Assembly (NCBI GenBank): GCA_902536295.1
Contig: CACAWS010000006.1
Coordinates: 1-59,325, forward strand
DNA length: 59,325 nucleotides
Reading direction: 5' to 3'
DNA from: an uncultured SAR86 cluster bacterium
GTDB lineage: Bacteria; Pseudomonadota; Gammaproteobacteria; Magnimaribacterales; AG-339-G14
The notes beneath the pieces were generated by a model that was not told where the DNA came from, made no database searches, and worked only from the letters and a program-made list of their open reading frames with translations. The position numbers and the translations under genes were made by a program. Within the stretch, counting starts at the first letter, position 1, and the number at the start of each line of letters is the position of its first letter. Positions 34,040 to 41,781 of this stretch are shown here, piece by piece.

Positions 34040-35262
34040 TGTTGCAATGGATAAATAGTAGATTTCCTATAACAGATTTAGTTGAAAGGCACCTTTCAAA
34101 ATACCCGGCACCGACAAATCTTAACTTTTGGTATTTATTTGGATTTTTATTAATCATCGTTTTAGTGATGCAAATACTAACCGGACTTTGGTTAATGATG
34201 AATTATACAAATACAGCTGAAGAGGCATTTTCTTCAGTTGAATACATAATGAGAGATGTTGAATATGGATGGCTTCTCAGATATTTACATGCTGCTGGAG
34301 CCTCAGCATTTTTTGTATTGATTTACTTACATATGTTCAGAGGCATGATGTATGGATCTTATCAAAAACCTAGGGAACTTATTTGGTTAGGAGGTTGGGT
34401 AACCTATGTACTTCTTTGTGCGGAAGGTTTTACCGGTTACGTTTTGCCTTGGGGGCAAATGTCCTTTTGGGCTGCTCAGGTAATTATATCTCTTTTAGGT
34501 TCTATTCCCCTGGTAGGAGAAGATTTAGCCACTTGGGTTAGAGGAGATTACTTGATTTCTGGTATTACACTTTCAAGATTATTTGCTTTTCATGTTGTTT
34601 TATTACCCATAATGCTCATTGCAGTTGTTTTTTTCCATATTTTAGCTCTTCATGAGATTGGCTCAAATAACCCTGATGGAATTGACATCAAAAAGCATGT
34701 TGATGATGATGGGGTTCCTTTGGATTCTAAGCCCTTTTATCCTTACGATATAACCCACGACGTTTATGCTTTAGGCGTGTTTTTAATATTTTTCTGTGCA
34801 ATTGTGTTTTTCTTTCCAGGAGGAGGTGGATATATCCTGGAAACTGTTAACTTTGAACCAGCTAATCCTCTTTCAACTCCAGAACACATAGTGCCATCTT
34901 GGTATTACACTCCGTACTATGCTATGTTGAGAGCTGTTGATTTTTCCTTATTCGGCCTTACTGCAAAATTCTTGGGTTTTGTCACTATGGCAGCTGGTAT
35001 TGCAATTTTTGCAGCATTACCATGGTTAGACAGGAGTCCAGTGAAATCAATAAGATATAAAGGTATATACAGCAAGATCTTCCTAGGTGGATTTGTAATA
35101 AGTTTTTTTGTTTTGGGCTACCTTGGATTGGTTCCGCCTACAGAAATAAAAAATATTCTGGCAAAAGTTTTTACAATAATTTATTTTTCTTACTTTCTTT
35201 TAATGCCAATCTACACAAGGCTTGAAAAATGTAAGCCAGTCCCAGAAAGAGTTCCTGCTTAA
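34039..35262 (+). CDS. petB: Ubiquinol-cytochrome c reductase cytochrome b
   Basis: Cytochrome b carries hemes bL and bH and both quinone sites of the bc1 complex. The 407 residues include about eight membrane helices. Heme ligands are His84 and His98 on helix B and His185 and His200 on helix D; 14 residues separate the second pair. PWGQMSFW in the GYVLPWGQ segment and the Qo-site-type segment around [20 protein letters not shown] are conserved. This is the non-split b-type gene. It lies between petA and petC. Confidence 0.97.
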   Translation: MLQWINSRFPITDLVERHLSKYPAPTNLNFWYLFGFLLIIVLVMQILTGLWLMMNYTNTAEEAFSSVEYIMRDVEYGWLLRYLHAAGASAFFVLIYLHMFRGMMYGSYQKPRELIWLGGWVTYVLLCAEGFTGYVLPWGQMSFWAAQVIISLLGSIPLVGEDLATWVRGDYLISGITLSRLFAFHVVLLPIMLIAVVFFHILALHEIGSNNPDGIDIKKHVDDDGVPLDSKPFYPYDITHDVYALGVFLIFFCAIVFFFPGGGGYILETVNFEPANPLSTPEHIVPSWYYTPYYAMLRAVDFSLFGLTAKFLGFVTMAAGIAIFAALPWLDRSPVKSIRYKGIYSKIFLGGFVISFFVLGYLGLVPPTEIKNILAKVFTIIYFSYFLLMPIYTRLEKCKPVPERVPA

Positions 35263-35265
35263 AGT

Positions 35266-35925
35266 ATGAAGCTTTTTTCATTTCTTTTTTTAATTTTAAC
35301 TATTAATGTTTTCGGTGCTGATGAGTTTAGTTGTGGCACTATTGAATGTGACGAATTTCAGGTAAATATTTCTAATAATGCAGATTTGCAGAACGGCCTT
35401 TCAACTTATATGAATTATTGTTACGGATGTCATTCATTACAATATTCAAGATATAAAAGAGTTGCTGAGGACTTAGATATCCCAATTGATTTGTACGTTG
35501 AGAATTTAATTTATGATGGATCTAAGCCTGGAGAGTTAATGAAAATTAGTCTTTCAAAAGATGACGCAATAAACTGGTTAGGAGCTTATCCTCCAGACTT
35601 AACACTTGAAGCAAGAGTCAGAAAGCCAGAGTGGATATATACTTATCTCAAGAGTTACTATTCGGATTCTTCAAGGCCGTATGGAGTAAATAATCTCGTA
35701 TATAAAAATGTTTCAATGCCGCACGTGCTTGAAGACCTTCAAGCTTCTTTGCCCGAAGAAAACTATAACAAAGTTATAAGTGATCTTACCAATTTCTTAG
35801 TATACGTTTCTGATCCATCTGCTAGAGAAAGACAACAAATGGGAGTTTATGTTCTACTTTTCCTATTTTTGTTCACGTCTTTTGCTTTTTTACTTTACAG
35901 AGAGTATAAAAAGGAGCTTAAATAA
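35266..35925 (+). CDS. petC: Ubiquinol-cytochrome c reductase cytochrome c1
   Basis: Cytochrome c1 passes electrons from the Rieske protein to soluble cytochrome c. The 219-residue product has a cleavable signal peptide (about 1-17, ending VFGA), a heme c site CYGCH (52-56), an axial Met at about 151 in SMPHVLEDLQ and a C-terminal membrane anchor (about 191-212). It begins 3 bases after petB and completes the three-subunit proteobacterial bc1 complex. sspA follows after 11 bases. Confidence 0.96.
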   Translation: MKLFSFLFLILTINVFGADEFSCGTIECDEFQVNISNNADLQNGLSTYMNYCYGCHSLQYSRYKRVAEDLDIPIDLYVENLIYDGSKPGELMKISLSKDDAINWLGAYPPDLTLEARVRKPEWIYTYLKSYYSDSSRPYGVNNLVYKNVSMPHVLEDLQASLPEENYNKVISDLTNFLVYVSDPSARERQQMGVYVLLFLFLFTSFAFLLYREYKKELK

Positions 35926-35936
35926 AAAAATCTCCA

Positions 35937-36575
35937 ATGAGTTTGCTTAAAAACAGGTCCTCGATGGTCCTATTCCATAATGAAATAGGTCATAGAAGTC
36001 ATAAAGTCAGAATTATTCTTCAAGAGAAAGAAATCTCTTGCGAACTAGAAGCTTTAGATAATTATAACTTGCCTAAGGAAATTTTAGACGTTAATCCGGA
36101 TGGATCTTTACCTTTATTAATTGATAGAGAACTTTCACTGTATAACTCTTCCTTGATTGTGGAATACCTTGATGAAAGATTTCCTCATCCTCCTTTACTT
36201 CCTGTATATCCGGTCGCAAGAGCCCAAACTAGATTAATATTGAATAGACTTGAGAAAGATCTTGCTTATCACTTGGATGTTATCGAAAATGAAAATTCTT
36301 CAAAAAGTGAACAAACTAAAAGTAAGGCCTTATTAGAAACCAATTTAAAAAATTCTTTAATTATGTTTGGTAATTCTTCATTTTTTAATGAAGAAGAATT
36401 TTCCATTTTAGATGCAGTGGTTAGCCCAATTCTGTTTAGGTTGAATTTTTACAATATTAAAATACCCAATTCTAAAGCTGCAGTAGGTATCAAATCTTAT
36501 ATGGAAAGAATATTTGACAGAGATTCATTTAAATCCAGCATTAGTGAGATGGAGAAAGAAAAATTTCTTATCTAA
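35937..36575 (+). CDS. sspA: Stringent starvation protein A
   Basis: SspA is a GST-fold protein that binds RNA polymerase and alters promoter use in starvation. The 212 residues comprise a thioredoxin-like N-terminal domain with NPDGSLPLLIDRELSLY and the hallmark YLDERFPHPPLLPVYPVARA (about 84-103), then the helical GST-C domain. ATG 35937 fits the family start, although ATG 35961 is possible. It follows petABC as usual. sspB, its normal downstream partner and ClpXP adaptor, is missing; the next gene is the convergent lpoA. Confidence 0.93.
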   Translation: MSLLKNRSSMVLFHNEIGHRSHKVRIILQEKEISCELEALDNYNLPKEILDVNPDGSLPLLIDRELSLYNSSLIVEYLDERFPHPPLLPVYPVARAQTRLILNRLEKDLAYHLDVIENENSSKSEQTKSKALLETNLKNSLIMFGNSSFFNEEEFSILDAVVSPILFRLNFYNIKIPNSKAAVGIKSYMERIFDRDSFKSSISEMEKEKFLI

Positions 36576-37720
36576 AATCTTTGGAAAATTTCACCATCCA
36601 AAAAACTTATTGAAATAGGGTTGAAATTTACTTCATTGTTTTTCACAGAATATTGACCTAAAAACCCAAAATAATCTTGATCGTTAAGAAAACCCAACAT
36701 ATCAAACCCAAGAGAGTAAACTAATTTTTCGTTTGAACTTAGAGAAGAAAAACTATTATCTCCAAAATTTAATTTATTAATTAGAATTGGAAACTCTAAA
36801 CCAGTTGAAAAATCCAGATCAGTTGTAGAAGAAGAACTATTCCAAGAATCGTAATGATTAGGCATGTTAAAAACTTCTAAATTCATCAAAAGGTTGAATT
36901 TAAGAGCAGGCAAAAGCCTATTTGAAGATTCAGAATTTGAACTAAGAATAATTGACTCTATATCATTTCTTTTTCTAGAGATAAATTTAAGGTCCTGATT
37001 TAAAATCCTTTCTAAATCTTTATTTCTTCTAGAGCTATCTTGTATGCCAAATACTTCTGCAATGAATAGTTCAAAATCATCGTTATTTTTAAGGAATATT
37101 AAATTTTCTTTGTTTATAGAAAAATCATTTTCTTTTGTGAACTTTATAAATTTTTCAATTTCTTCTATTTCTGAACTTATGTATATGAATTTATTTTTTT
37201 TAATTATTTTTAAAATATTTTCATTATCAAAAAATGCTTGATCTTTTAAGGCAATTTTGATGGTACTCTTTGAGATGGGAACATTATTTCTTTCTAAATC
37301 AACTAAATATGTATTCAATTTTTCTGTAGTACAATTTTTATTCAATTTTTCGTAGACATTATTGTTAAGAACAATTCTAATATTATTTGCTTTTGTATTT
37401 TTGCAGGATTTGATTTTGTCAGCTAAATCAACTAACAAGATTTTTTTAGATATTCTTGAATATTTATTATTCAGATAAAAATTTGCAAAAAAACCTTGAA
37501 TAAAAATAGATTCTTTTTCGTTAAAATTTTTTTCATAAATAATCTCAATATTTTTTTTCATTGAGATACTTTTAATTTCTTTAAAAATTTTTTCAGTTAT
37601 AGTGTTTGATGGAAGATTATAATTAAATTCTTCATATTCCTTATTAACGTTAGAAGCACAACTAAATAAGGTTGTGACAATTAGGATATAAATAAATATT
37701 TTGATAGGAGGAAAAATCAT
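36572..37720 (-). CDS. lpoA: Penicillin-binding protein activator LpoA, reduced form
   Basis: LpoA is an outer-membrane lipoprotein that reaches through the periplasm to activate PBP1A. From ATG 37720 the product is 382 residues with lipobox LFSC (Cys21). The C-terminal half shows the LpoA/LppC pattern: FGIQDSSRRNKDLERIL, then ESSNRLLPALKF and SLGFDMLGFL, ending NPISISFLDGEIF. The E. coli protein has 678 residues with an N-terminal TPR-like domain, most of which is missing here. It is divergent from rsmI as in E. coli. TTG 37765 is an alternative but less likely start. Confidence 0.78.
   Translation of the reverse strand: MIFPPIKIFIYILIVTTLFSCASNVNKEYEEFNYNLPSNTITEKIFKEIKSISMKKNIEIIYEKNFNEKESIFIQGFFANFYLNNKYSRISKKILLVDLADKIKSCKNTKANNIRIVLNNNVYEKLNKNCTTEKLNTYLVDLERNNVPISKSTIKIALKDQAFFDNENILKIIKKNKFIYISSEIEEIEKFIKFTKENDFSINKENLIFLKNNDDFELFIAEVFGIQDSSRRNKDLERILNQDLKFISRKRNDIESIILSSNSESSNRLLPALKFNLLMNLEVFNMPNHYDSWNSSSSTTDLDFSTGLEFPILINKLNFGDNSFSSLSSNEKLVYSLGFDMLGFLNDQDYFGFLGQYSVKNNEVNFNPISISFLDGEIFQRF
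37706..37711 (+). promoter_or_regulatory. Shine-Dalgarno that points to an ATT start for rsmI
   Basis: AGGAGG at 37706-37711 is followed 7 bases later by ATT (37719-37721) in the rsmI frame. No ATG, GTG or TTG lies between this Shine-Dalgarno and the conserved GTLYLVATPIGN sequence. The only standard-type candidate, TTG 37701, lies upstream of it and has no ribosome binding site of its own. Confidence 0.6.
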
Positions 37721-38552
37721 TACTACTAAAGGCACATTATATTTAGTTGCGACTCCTATTGGCAATTTAAAAGATTTTTCTTACAGGGGCGTTGAAGTAC
37801 TTAATCAAGTTGATTTTGTCTTGGCAGAAAATACACATAAGACAAGAATTTTATTTGAAAGATTTAATATTAAAAATAAGATTAGTTTGTTTAATGATTT
37901 TTCTTCAAAAAAGAAAATTAATATTTTGGTAAAAAAAATTCTAAATGGACAAAATATAGCGCTAGTTTCTGATGCTGGTACACCACTAATATCTGATCCT
38001 GGAAGTGAATTAGTAAAAGCTATCTTGAAAGAGCATATTAAAATAGTTCCCATACCTGGCCCAAGTTCTCCAATCAGCGCTTTGGTTGCATCAGGACTCT
38101 CAGCTGAAAAATTTTCATTTCATGGATTTTTGCCAAAAAAAAATGGTGAGTTAAAGAACTTTTTAGAAGAAATAAATTTTGATAAAAAAACACAAATTTT
38201 TTTTGAATCACCTAAAAGAATAAAAAAAACACTATTAATTTTTCAAAAAATACTAAACAACAATCGAAAAATTGTAATTGCAAGAGAACTGACCAAAATT
38301 TATGAGGAATTTTACAGAGGAAAGATTTCAGATTTGAAAAAAGTTATTGATGAGACTCCGGAAATTGAAAAAGGGGAGTTAGTAATAATCCTTGAAGGGT
38401 CTAAAGATAAATATTCGTTAGAGCTGCATCTTGAAAGTATTTTATATAAACAACTGAAGCCTTTTCTCTCTTTAAGGCAAATTTCAAAGATAATTTCTAA
38501 AGTATCTTCAAAAGATTCAAAAGAAATTTATAACATTTATAAAAAAAAATAA
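37719..38552 (+). CDS. rsmI: 16S rRNA (cytidine(1402)-2'-O)-methyltransferase RsmI, probable ATT start
   Basis: RsmI 2'-O-methylates C1402 in the 16S rRNA decoding centre. The roughly 277-residue product has the tetrapyrrole-methylase fold with GTLYLVATPIGNLKDFS near the start, the SAM-site segments VSDAGTPLISDPGSELV and PIPGPSSPISALVASGL, and FFESPKRI and ARELTKIYEEFYRG further on. The ATT start is chosen from the perfectly spaced AGGAGG; TTG 37701 would add six residues. The start overlaps the divergent lpoA start codon. Its 3' end carries the upstream part of the rnpB promoter. Confidence 0.9.
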   Translation: MTTKGTLYLVATPIGNLKDFSYRGVEVLNQVDFVLAENTHKTRILFERFNIKNKISLFNDFSSKKKINILVKKILNGQNIALVSDAGTPLISDPGSELVKAILKEHIKIVPIPGPSSPISALVASGLSAEKFSFHGFLPKKNGELKNFLEEINFDKKTQIFFESPKRIKKTLLIFQKILNNNRKIVIARELTKIYEEFYRGKISDLKKVIDETPEIEKGELVIILEGSKDKYSLELHLESILYKQLKPFLSLRQISKIISKVSSKDSKEIYNIYKKK

Positions 38553-38558
38553 TATAAT
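38530..38558 (+). promoter_or_regulatory. rnpB promoter
   Basis: A consensus TATAAT (38553-38558) begins one base after the rsmI stop. ATAACA (38530-38535) lies 17 bases upstream and matches TTGACA at four of six positions. The predicted start, 6-7 bases after the -10, coincides with the 5' strand of RNase P RNA helix P1. The -35 region is therefore inside rsmI. Confidence 0.65.
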
Positions 38559-38563
38559 CTAAA

Positions 38564-38896
38564 GGAGCTGACTGAGTAATCGCTGATATTATCAGAGGAA
38601 AGTCCGGGCTCCGCAGGATAAAACGCCAGGTAACGCCTGGGAATAGCAAAAGCTATTACGGAAAGTGCAGCAGAAAATATACCGCCGAAAGGTAAGGGTG
38701 AAAAGGTGCGGTAAGAGCGCACCGAATATTCGGAGACGAATATTGCTTTGTAAACCCCGTTTGGAGCAAGACTAAATAGAGATTCGAAAATGTGATCCGC
38801 ATTGAATCTGGGTAAGTTGCTAGAGATTTATGGTGACATAAATTCAAGATGAATGATTACATAAAACAGAACCCGGCTTACGGGTCAGCTCAACTC
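38564..38896 (+). ncRNA. rnpB: RNase P RNA (bacterial type A)
   Basis: This is the catalytic RNA that matures tRNA 5' ends. Signature elements appear in order: GAGGAAAGTCCGGGCTCC (P3-P4 side), GCCAGGTAACGCCTGGG, GGTAAGGGTGAAAAGGTGC, GGTAAGAGCGCACCG, and the 3' core AGATGAATGATTACATAAAACAGAACCCGGCTTA. Helix P1 pairs GAGCTGAC (38565-38572) with GTCAGCTC (38884-38891) perfectly. At roughly 333 nt it is shorter than E. coli M1 RNA (377). Position between rsmI and mraZ is known in other gammaproteobacteria. Exact ends are inferred from P1. Confidence 0.97.
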
Positions 38897-38913
38897 TTAA
38901 AACTCTATAGATT

Positions 38914-38933
38914 ATATTTAAATTATTAAATAT
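38914..38933 (+). terminator. AT-only hairpin after rnpB, weak terminator candidate
   Basis: ATATTTAA (38914-38921) and TTAAATAT (38926-38933) form a perfect 8-bp dyad with a four-base loop, followed by TGGGTTTT. With no G-C pairs the stem is weak, so it could equally be chance in AT-rich DNA. It is the only stem-loop between rnpB and the mraZ operator. Confidence 0.3.
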
Positions 38934-38941
38934 TGGGTTTT

Positions 38942-38990
38942 AAAGTCTTTAAAAGTGTGTAAAAGTGTGTAAAAATATACTTAAGTGTAC
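38942..38990 (+). promoter_or_regulatory. Phased decamer repeats upstream of mraZ, probable MraZ operator
   Basis: AAAAGTGTGT occurs twice in tandem at 38951-38970 and is followed in the same 10-base phase by the degenerate units AAAAATATAC (38971-38980) and TTAAGTGTAC (38981-38990). A further degenerate unit with AAAGTC begins at 38942. MraZ binds arrays of short direct repeats spaced one helical turn apart upstream of its own gene; in Mollicutes the box is AAAGTG followed by T or G. CATAAT (38990-38995), just downstream, could be the -10 of the dcw promoter, placing the repeats over its -35 region. Confidence 0.75.
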
Positions 38991-39006
38991 ATAATAGGGA
39001 CAAAAT

Positions 39007-39483
39007 ATGGCTGGAATATACGGCTTCAGCAGCCTAGTTTTAGATACTAAGGGAAGAATTTCTATGCCTGCCAAATATAAAGACCAGTTAAAAAGTCTAG
39101 CTGGCGGCTCAATCATTGTCACGAGAGACCCTCAATATCCATCTTTACTTATTTATCCAGGAAATTTGTGGAAGAGAATATCTCGATCATTCGAAGAACT
39201 TTCTGGTTTGAATCCAGAGATAAGAAATTTGCAATGGAATTTTCTTGGCAATGCTCATTATATAGACTTTGAAATTTCTGATCGCATGACCATCCTACTT
39301 CCTTTGTCATTAAGAAGTTATGCTCAACTCAAAGAAAAAGCTAAAGTTGTTTTAATTGGTATGGGACAGAAATTTGAGTTGTGGAGTGAAAAAAATTGGA
39401 AAATTAAAGAATCAGGAAAAAAATTGAATTCAGAAAGGATAGATATAAATCTTCCCGTTGAAGTAAAGGATATACCATTTTGA
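39007..39483 (+). CDS. mraZ: Transcriptional regulator MraZ
   Basis: MraZ is a ring-forming DNA-binding protein that controls the dcw cluster it heads. The 158 residues contain two swapped-hairpin AbrB-like repeats: LDTKGRISMPAKYKDQL (about 12-28) and the second around DFEISDRMTILLPLSLRSYAQL (about 89-110). AGGGA lies 6 bases before the ATG. The array of decamers directly upstream is the expected binding site. The stop overlaps the TTG start of rsmH. Confidence 0.96.
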   Translation: MAGIYGFSSLVLDTKGRISMPAKYKDQLKSLAGGSIIVTRDPQYPSLLIYPGNLWKRISRSFEELSGLNPEIRNLQWNFLGNAHYIDFEISDRMTILLPLSLRSYAQLKEKAKVVLIGMGQKFELWSEKNWKIKESGKKLNSERIDINLPVEVKDIPF

Positions 39484-40340
39484 GTCACGTTTCAGTTATG
39501 CCCTCTGAGGCAATACAAAACCTTATTCATTCAAAAGATGGAGATTATCTAGACTGCACTTTCGGAGTTGGGGGACATTCAAAAAAGATACTAGAATGTC
39601 TAGGAACTAATGGATCTTTAAAAGCAATTGATAAAGATCCAAAAGTATTTAAATTCTCTGATCAAATAAAAGATGAAAGATTTCAATTTAAAAATATCAG
39701 CTTTTCTCAGATTGAAGATTTTTATCCACCTTTATCTTTTGATGGAATCTTAATAGATTTAGGTATTTCTTCTTTCCAATTAGATGATAGTGATAGGGGC
39801 TTTAGTTTTCAAACAGACTCTAGTTTAGATATGAGAATGAATCAGTCACATGGATTGACTGCTTATGAATGGCTTAACAAAGCTGAAGAAAAAGAGATTG
39901 CTGATGTATTCTTTTATTTAGGAGAAGAAAGAAAATCTAGGTCTCTTGCAAGGCAAATAGTTAATAATAGAAAGAGCAAAAAAATTTCTTCAACCGCTGA
40001 TCTTTCAAGTCTTAATTTCTTTAAAAATCGCTCGAAAAAACATCCTGCGACTAATATTTTTAGGGCAGTGCGCATGTATATAAATGACGAAATTGAGGAA
40101 CTTATATCAGCTTTAAAAAGTTCGATATCTCTCTTAAAGAAAAGAGGAAAGTTGGTAGTAATTTCCTTTCATTCGATTGAAGACAGAATTGTTAAAAATT
40201 TTTTGAGAGGTAGTTTAGAAAACGTTAAATCGCATTCTTGCTTGAAGCCTGTAGGAAAAATAATTAAACCATCTGTTGAGGAGATTAAAATTAATCCAAG
40301 ATCAAGAAGTGCGGTTATGAGAGTTGGAGAAAAGATATGA
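39480..40340 (+). CDS. rsmH: 16S rRNA (cytosine(1402)-N4)-methyltransferase RsmH (MraW), TTG start
   Basis: RsmH N4-methylates C1402 of 16S rRNA, the same nucleotide that RsmI modifies on the ribose. The 286 residues include the SAM motif DCTFGVGGHSKKIL (about 21-34), GILIDLGISSFQLDDSDRGFSF, and the C-terminal LVVISFHSIEDRIVKNF. The start is TTG in a TTGA overlap with mraZ, giving the usual HVSVMPSEAI N terminus. The end overlaps ftsL by ATGA. Confidence 0.97.
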   Translation: MSHVSVMPSEAIQNLIHSKDGDYLDCTFGVGGHSKKILECLGTNGSLKAIDKDPKVFKFSDQIKDERFQFKNISFSQIEDFYPPLSFDGILIDLGISSFQLDDSDRGFSFQTDSSLDMRMNQSHGLTAYEWLNKAEEKEIADVFFYLGEERKSRSLARQIVNNRKSKKISSTADLSSLNFFKNRSKKHPATNIFRAVRMYINDEIEELISALKSSISLLKKRGKLVVISFHSIEDRIVKNFLRGSLENVKSHSCLKPVGKIIKPSVEEIKINPRSRSAVMRVGEKI

Positions 40341-40543
40341 ATGATAAATTTCCATTTTTCATAACTTTTTGTTTTCTAACAATCGGCATCCTTTCAACAA
40401 CAATCACTAAGTCTTTGAACGTCCACGAAATACGTTCATTAAATTCTAAGTTAGATGTAGAGTTTGAGAGATATATAGTTTTAGATAACGAGAATATTAG
40501 GATTAAAAATTTATTAGAAAGAAATTATAAATCAGCAAACTAA
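40337..40543 (+). CDS. ftsL: Cell division protein FtsL, short
   Basis: FtsL is a bitopic divisome protein that forms a coiled coil with FtsB and activates FtsWI. The 68-residue product has a membrane helix (about 5-23) and a leucine/asparagine-rich periplasmic coiled coil (about 28-64). The sequence is too divergent for motif proof; the call rests on topology, size and position after rsmH. It is about half the length of E. coli FtsL (121), with almost no cytoplasmic tail. ftsA follows after 3 bases, where ftsI would normally be. Confidence 0.85.
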   Translation: MNDKFPFFITFCFLTIGILSTTITKSLNVHEIRSLNSKLDVEFERYIVLDNENIRIKNLLERNYKSAN

Positions 40544-40546
40544 ATA

Positions 40547-41767
40547 ATGAATAATCAAAACATAAAAGTTGGTATAGACATTGGAACTTCAAAAGTTGTT
40601 TGTCTGATAGTGGAGTCTACTTCTGAAGGTTTAAAGGTCTTAGGATTAGGTTCACATCCTTCAAAAGGATTAAAAAATGGAGTAGTTGTTGATATTGAAT
40701 CAACTGTTACAGCAATACAAGAAGCAACAAATAAAGCTGAATTGATGTCAGGTATCAGAGTACATCAAGCATATGTTGGAATTTCAGGAGGCAGCTCAAA
40801 TGGGTTAAATTCCGAGGGTGTTGTTCCGATCAAAGATAAGAAAGTAAAAATAAGTGACGTCGAAAAAGTAATTACTGCAGCAAAAGCCCAAAGCATACCA
40901 GATGGTTATAAATTGCTTCATATATTAGCAAGAGAATATGCAATTGATCAGCAGAATGGAATAAAAGAGCCGCTAGGTATGGCGGGAGTGAGACTTGAAG
41001 CAAAAGTACATTTGGTGTCTTGCGATAAAAATGCTGCTGAAAATATCTCTTCATGTATGAAAGCTTGTGGTATATCAGTTCAAGATTATGTATTGGAACA
41101 GTTAGCTTCAAGTTATTCAGTATTATCCCAAGATGAAAAAAAATTAGGCGTGTGTTTAATCGATTTAGGTGGAGGTACATCAGATGTTGCAATATTTATG
41201 GATGATTCCATCAGTCACACCGTTAATATTCCAGTTGGAGGAGATCATGTGACTAATGATATCGCCAGAGCGATTCAAACACCTACGGCTCAAGCGGAAG
41301 AATTAAAGAAAAAATATGGATGCGCTTCTAGTTCGCTTACTAATGAGGGAGAAAAAATTTCTACACCCTCAATAAATAGAAGATCTGAAAAAATATTTTC
41401 TCGACAAGCTCTAGCAGACGTAATTGAGCATAGATATGCTGAGATATTTCAAATCATTAAGCAAAGATTAGAAATAAATGATCTTTCGCAATACCTTCCT
41501 GCAGGGATTGTACTAACTGGGGGCGCATCAAAAATTGAGGGAATATCTCAGTTAGGAGAAGAAATATTTCAAGTTCCCGTCAGAGTTGGCAAACCGAAAG
41601 GTTTGGTTGGACTGACCGATATTTTAAAAAATCCAGTTTATTCTACCTCAGTAGGATTGATTCTATATGGGCAAAAAGTTTCTGAGGAAGAGTTTATAGA
41701 TTTTGCTTTCATTAGAGAAAAAGGTTTGTTTAATAAAGCATTCAAATGGATTCAAAATAATTTTTAG
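40547..41767 (+). CDS. ftsA: Cell division protein FtsA
   Basis: FtsA is the actin-like protein that tethers FtsZ to the membrane and recruits later divisome proteins. The 406 residues show IDIGTSKVVCLIVE (phosphate 1), the 1C-domain insert (about 85-165), LIDLGGGTSDVAIF (phosphate 2), the adenosine motif VLTGGASKIEGI and a C-terminal amphipathic helix GLFNKAFKWIQNNF for membrane binding. In most gammaproteobacteria it follows ftsQ at the end of the dcw cluster; here it is near the front, between ftsL and ftsZ-ftsI. Confidence 0.97.
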   Translation: MNNQNIKVGIDIGTSKVVCLIVESTSEGLKVLGLGSHPSKGLKNGVVVDIESTVTAIQEATNKAELMSGIRVHQAYVGISGGSSNGLNSEGVVPIKDKKVKISDVEKVITAAKAQSIPDGYKLLHILAREYAIDQQNGIKEPLGMAGVRLEAKVHLVSCDKNAAENISSCMKACGISVQDYVLEQLASSYSVLSQDEKKLGVCLIDLGGGTSDVAIFMDDSISHTVNIPVGGDHVTNDIARAIQTPTAQAEELKKKYGCASSSLTNEGEKISTPSINRRSEKIFSRQALADVIEHRYAEIFQIIKQRLEINDLSQYLPAGIVLTGGASKIEGISQLGEEIFQVPVRVGKPKGLVGLTDILKNPVYSTSVGLILYGQKVSEEEFIDFAFIREKGLFNKAFKWIQNNF

Positions 41768-41770
41768 TTT

Positions 41771-41776
41771 AGGAGG
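41771..41776 (+). promoter_or_regulatory. Strong Shine-Dalgarno of ftsZ
   Basis: AGGAGG lies 5 bases before the ftsZ ATG (41782) in the 14-base ftsA-ftsZ gap. Most dcw genes here have none, so ftsZ is probably translated more strongly than its neighbours, as its high copy number requires. Confidence 0.7.
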
Positions 41777-41781
41777 AAATT

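Noticed and set aside
38951-38970. The tandem AAAAGTGTGT units as a CRISPR remnant or slippage microsatellite
   Set aside because: Units are only 10 bases without spacers, continue in degenerate form in phase, and sit exactly at the mraZ promoter, so an operator fits better.
40872-41192. 106-codon antisense frame within ftsA
   Set aside because: Its composition (runs of Leu and His) is that of a complement reading of ftsA, and ftsA shows all its ATPase motifs through this stretch.
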